Shown here: positions 62,113 to 64,000 of the stretch, in pieces | Layout of the letters: the number at the start of each line of letters is the position of its first letter | How positions within the stretch are numbered: the stretch's first letter is position 1 | Assembly (NCBI GenBank): GCA_000435495.1 | Contig: FR884055.1 | Location: 107,000-170,999, forward strand | Length of the DNA: 64,000 nucleotides | Direction of reading: 5' to 3' | Origin: Firmicutes bacterium CAG:552 | GTDB lineage: Bacteria; Bacillota; Clostridia; Christensenellales; Pumilibacteraceae | Position numbers and translations under genes: made by a program | The notes under the pieces: model-generated | Seen by the model: the letters and a program-made list of their open reading frames with translations, nothing else | Database searches by the model: none | What the model was told of the DNA's origin: nothing

Positions 62113-63014
62113 ACAATATATCTAAGCGCTTGCCACTCTCCGTCCTTAATCCTGTCCTTAAGTAAAAATTTTCCGTATGCTTTAACGACATCGTCCGCAC
62201 GCTCGTTAATAATACCGCTAAGTATTACCGTCGTTCCTTTTTTTGCCATGCTTTCGATAACGCTCGACAATCGTATCAGCACGTCTGCGGTTATGTTCGC
62301 AATTATCACGTCAAACTGCTCGCCGTCGTTTTTGAGGTCGCCGAGCAAAATCGTACAATCAACGCCGTTTAACTCTGCATTTTCTTTAGCCGCCTTAACC
62401 GCCTGAGGATCTATATCGTTCATCATACAGCTTTTTGCGCCTAACTTCATTGCCGCTATACCCAATATACCGCTTCCGCAGCCCATATCGGCAACCGTCT
62501 TATCCTGCAAATCGGTCGAATCCAGCAACTTTAAACACATTGACGTCGTTTCGTGTTTTCCCGTGCCGAACGCCATTCCCGGATCTATGTACACCGCATT
62601 TCTGCCGTTATCTGAATGTTTTAACCATTTCGGCACCACTACCAATTTTTCGCCTATTTCGATGGGCGTGTAAAACTGTTTCCACACGTTTTCGTAATCT
62701 TCGGTTCTATTGACGGATACGGACGTTTCTAACGATCCTACGTCCACGGCGGCATTGGCTTTGAGTAAATCGAGCTTCTGATTCAACGACGAAAGATTTT
62801 TTCCTTCGTCGTAGAATCCGGAAACAAAAACCTTTTTATCGTCGATTTTTAAACTGTCGTCGATATAGTCCCATATCACGTCGCTTTTTATAAGATCTTC
62901 GACGTCTTTGTGATCTATAATACTCACGCCTTCGCTACCTTCGTCCATAAGCAAAGACGCCACTATATCACTGCCTTCCGTGGTAGTAGTTACGGTTACC
63001 TGTAAATAATTCAT
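62109..63014 (-). CDS. prmA: Ribosomal protein L11 methyltransferase
   Basis: 301 residues. Trimethylates L11. Small N-terminal alpha-beta domain, then a Rossmann methyltransferase: GMAFGTGKHETTSMCL near residue 155, SAM motif VADMGCGSGILGIAAMKLGA near 175 and IIANITADVLIRL near 235. Follows dnaJ by 1 bp. Confidence 0.96.
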   Translation of the reverse strand: MNYLQVTVTTTTEGSDIVASLLMDEGSEGVSIIDHKDVEDLIKSDVIWDYIDDSLKIDDKKVFVSGFYDEGKNLSSLNQKLDLLKANAAVDVGSLETSVSVNRTEDYENVWKQFYTPIEIGEKLVVVPKWLKHSDNGRNAVYIDPGMAFGTGKHETTSMCLKLLDSTDLQDKTVADMGCGSGILGIAAMKLGAKSCMMNDIDPQAVKAAKENAELNGVDCTILLGDLKNDGEQFDVIIANITADVLIRLSSVIESMAKKGTTVILSGIINERADDVVKAYGKFLLKDRIKDGEWQALRYIV

Positions 63015-63015
63015 A

Positions 63016-64000
63016 CTATTTTTTGTTAAATCCTCTTACACTGTCGTACTGAGTCTCTTTTATACTCTCACCCATTGCCTTAACCTTCTCTTTCTGTTCT
63101 TTGGTAAGGTTTTTGGGGATGTCTACGACGAGTTTTACATACATATCGCCTTTAGAGACAAGACGCCTTCCCGTATCGACCCCGGCACTGCGAATCTTTA
63201 CGGTATCACCGCTTTGCGTGCCTTCGGGAATAGTCAGCATGACCGGATCTCCTTTTATCGCAGGTATCTTAACCTTGTCGCCCAGCATCGCCTGCACAAC
63301 GGTAATCGGATACGTCATATACAAATCCGAGCCCTTTCGAGTAAACAGTTTGTGCGGCAATACCGTTACGGCTATAAGCAAATCTCCCGCTTCTCCGCCT
63401 TTAACTTTGTCGCCTTCGCCCCTGACTGTTACAAGCTGTCCGTTTTCCATAAGCGGAGGGAAAGTAAGTTTAAGTTTGGTATTTACCCTAACGAAAGCTC
63501 TGCCGCCGCACTTAGGACAAGTTTCTTTAATTATCTTACCTGCGCCGCCGCACTTGGGGCAAACTCTCTCGCTCGCCATTTGACCGTACGGAGTGTTTTG
63601 GACATATCTTACTCTACCCGTTCCGCCGCAGTTAGAACACTGAGTATATTCGGTTCCGTTTTTTGCGCCGGTTCCCTTGCACTCTTTACAAGGTTCGATA
63701 CGAGATACAGACACCTCCTTTTGTGCGCCGAAAGCAGCTTCTTCGAACGTCAATGTAACCTTAACGTTCACGTCTCTGCCTCTCGCCTTTTGGCTTCCGC
63801 CGCCTCCGCCGCCGAAAAAGGAAAACAAGTCGTCAAAAACGCTGCCGAATCCGCCAAATCCAGTAAAGTTCTCGCCGCTAAATCCGCCGAACCCCGCAGA
63901 CGAGGCAGGATTGTCATATGCGGCTCTTTTTTGCGGATCGCTAAGCGTCTGATATGCTTCGTTTATTTCCTTAAATTTTTCCGCCGCCGCTTCGTCACCC
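63016..64000 (-). CDS. dnaJ: Chaperone DnaJ, 5' end cut by window edge
   Basis: The last 327 codons are present; the start and the HPD motif of the J domain lie right of 64000. Visible: end of the J domain (FKEINEAYQTLSDPQKRAAYDN), a Gly/Phe-rich linker, four zinc-binding repeats (CKECKGTG, CSNCGGTG, CPKCGGAG, CPKCGGRA; the last ends in Ala instead of Gly), and the two beta-sandwich substrate domains. Co-chaperone of DnaK. Heads the run dnaJ-prmA-rsmE-mtaB-HIT. Confidence 0.97.
   Translation of the reverse strand, partial: GDEAAAEKFKEINEAYQTLSDPQKRAAYDNPASSAGFGGFSGENFTGFGGFGSVFDDLFSFFGGGGGGSQKARGRDVNVKVTLTFEEAAFGAQKEVSVSRIEPCKECKGTGAKNGTEYTQCSNCGGTGRVRYVQNTPYGQMASERVCPKCGGAGKIIKETCPKCGGRAFVRVNTKLKLTFPPLMENGQLVTVRGEGDKVKGGEAGDLLIAVTVLPHKLFTRKGSDLYMTYPITVVQAMLGDKVKIPAIKGDPVMLTIPEGTQSGDTVKIRSAGVDTGRRLVSKGDMYVKLVVDIPKNLTKEQKEKVKAMGESIKETQYDSVRGFNKK

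Overview
The window looks like chromosomal core DNA of an endospore-forming, low-to-mid GC Bacillota of Clostridia type. The evidence is a complete spoIIIA operon (AA to AH), spoIVB with dacF, AAGGAG-type ribosome binding sites, TTGACA/TATAAT promoters that often carry a TGn extension, and gene orders shared with Bacillus and Clostridium. I see no rRNA, tRNA, CRISPR array, insertion sequence or prophage. All but one of the 69 genes called lie on the minus strand; the exception is a HAD phosphatase at 9466-10101. Names rest on recognised motifs and conserved neighbourhoods, not on database searches.

Layout, in order of coordinates (transcription runs right to left). 1-9389: one operon comM-dprA-topA-trmFO-ABM protein-hslV-hslU-hisS (hisS cut by the window edge). 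9431-10200: the lone plus-strand HAD gene with its own promoter and a terminator shared with scpB. 10301-12569: M50 protease-scpA-scpB. 12570-12886: no gene recognised. 12887-15104: spoIVB-dacF. 15189-24143: asp23-nusB-folD-xseA-xseB-ispA-dxs-nadK-argR-recN, with a strong promoter in front of asp23. 24153-28568: spoIIIAA-AH. 28651-32015: a copper module, csoR-copA, bracketed by terminators and sitting between efp and spoIIIA. 32063-33726: pepQ-efp. 33719-42367: rimP-nusA-ylxR-L7Ae-infB-rbfA-nrnA-truB-ribF-endonuclease IV-like. 42425-49436: frr-uppS-cdsA-dxr-rseP-ispG and a PolC-derived exonuclease that has no polymerase domain. 49443-52083: rpsB-tsf-pyrH. 52071-52989: ruvX-DUF1292. 53154-55584: iscR-iscS-iscU plus a small Cys-rich protein. 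55684-59361: a 1171-residue BspA-like leucine-rich-repeat lipoprotein. 59498-64000: dnaJ (cut)-prmA-rsmE-mtaB-HIT, then rpsU with its own promoter.

The genes cover translation (rpsB, tsf, frr, infB, nusA, rimP, efp, rpsU), isoprenoid and envelope lipid synthesis (dxs, dxr, ispG, ispA, uppS, cdsA), chromosome and DNA maintenance (scpA/B, recN, topA, dprA, xseA/B), sporulation, protein quality control (hslUV, dnaJ) and Fe-S assembly.

The most interesting observations are: the polC locus holding only the N-terminal, OB and exonuclease parts of PolC; two neighbouring small proteins with Cys/Asp-rich tails, one of which has its Shine-Dalgarno sequence paired in a 9-bp hairpin just downstream of iscU; two promoters placed so that the transcripts should be leaderless; an ArgR without the usual arginine-binding Asp pair; and structured leaders in front of asp23, rimP and rpsB.
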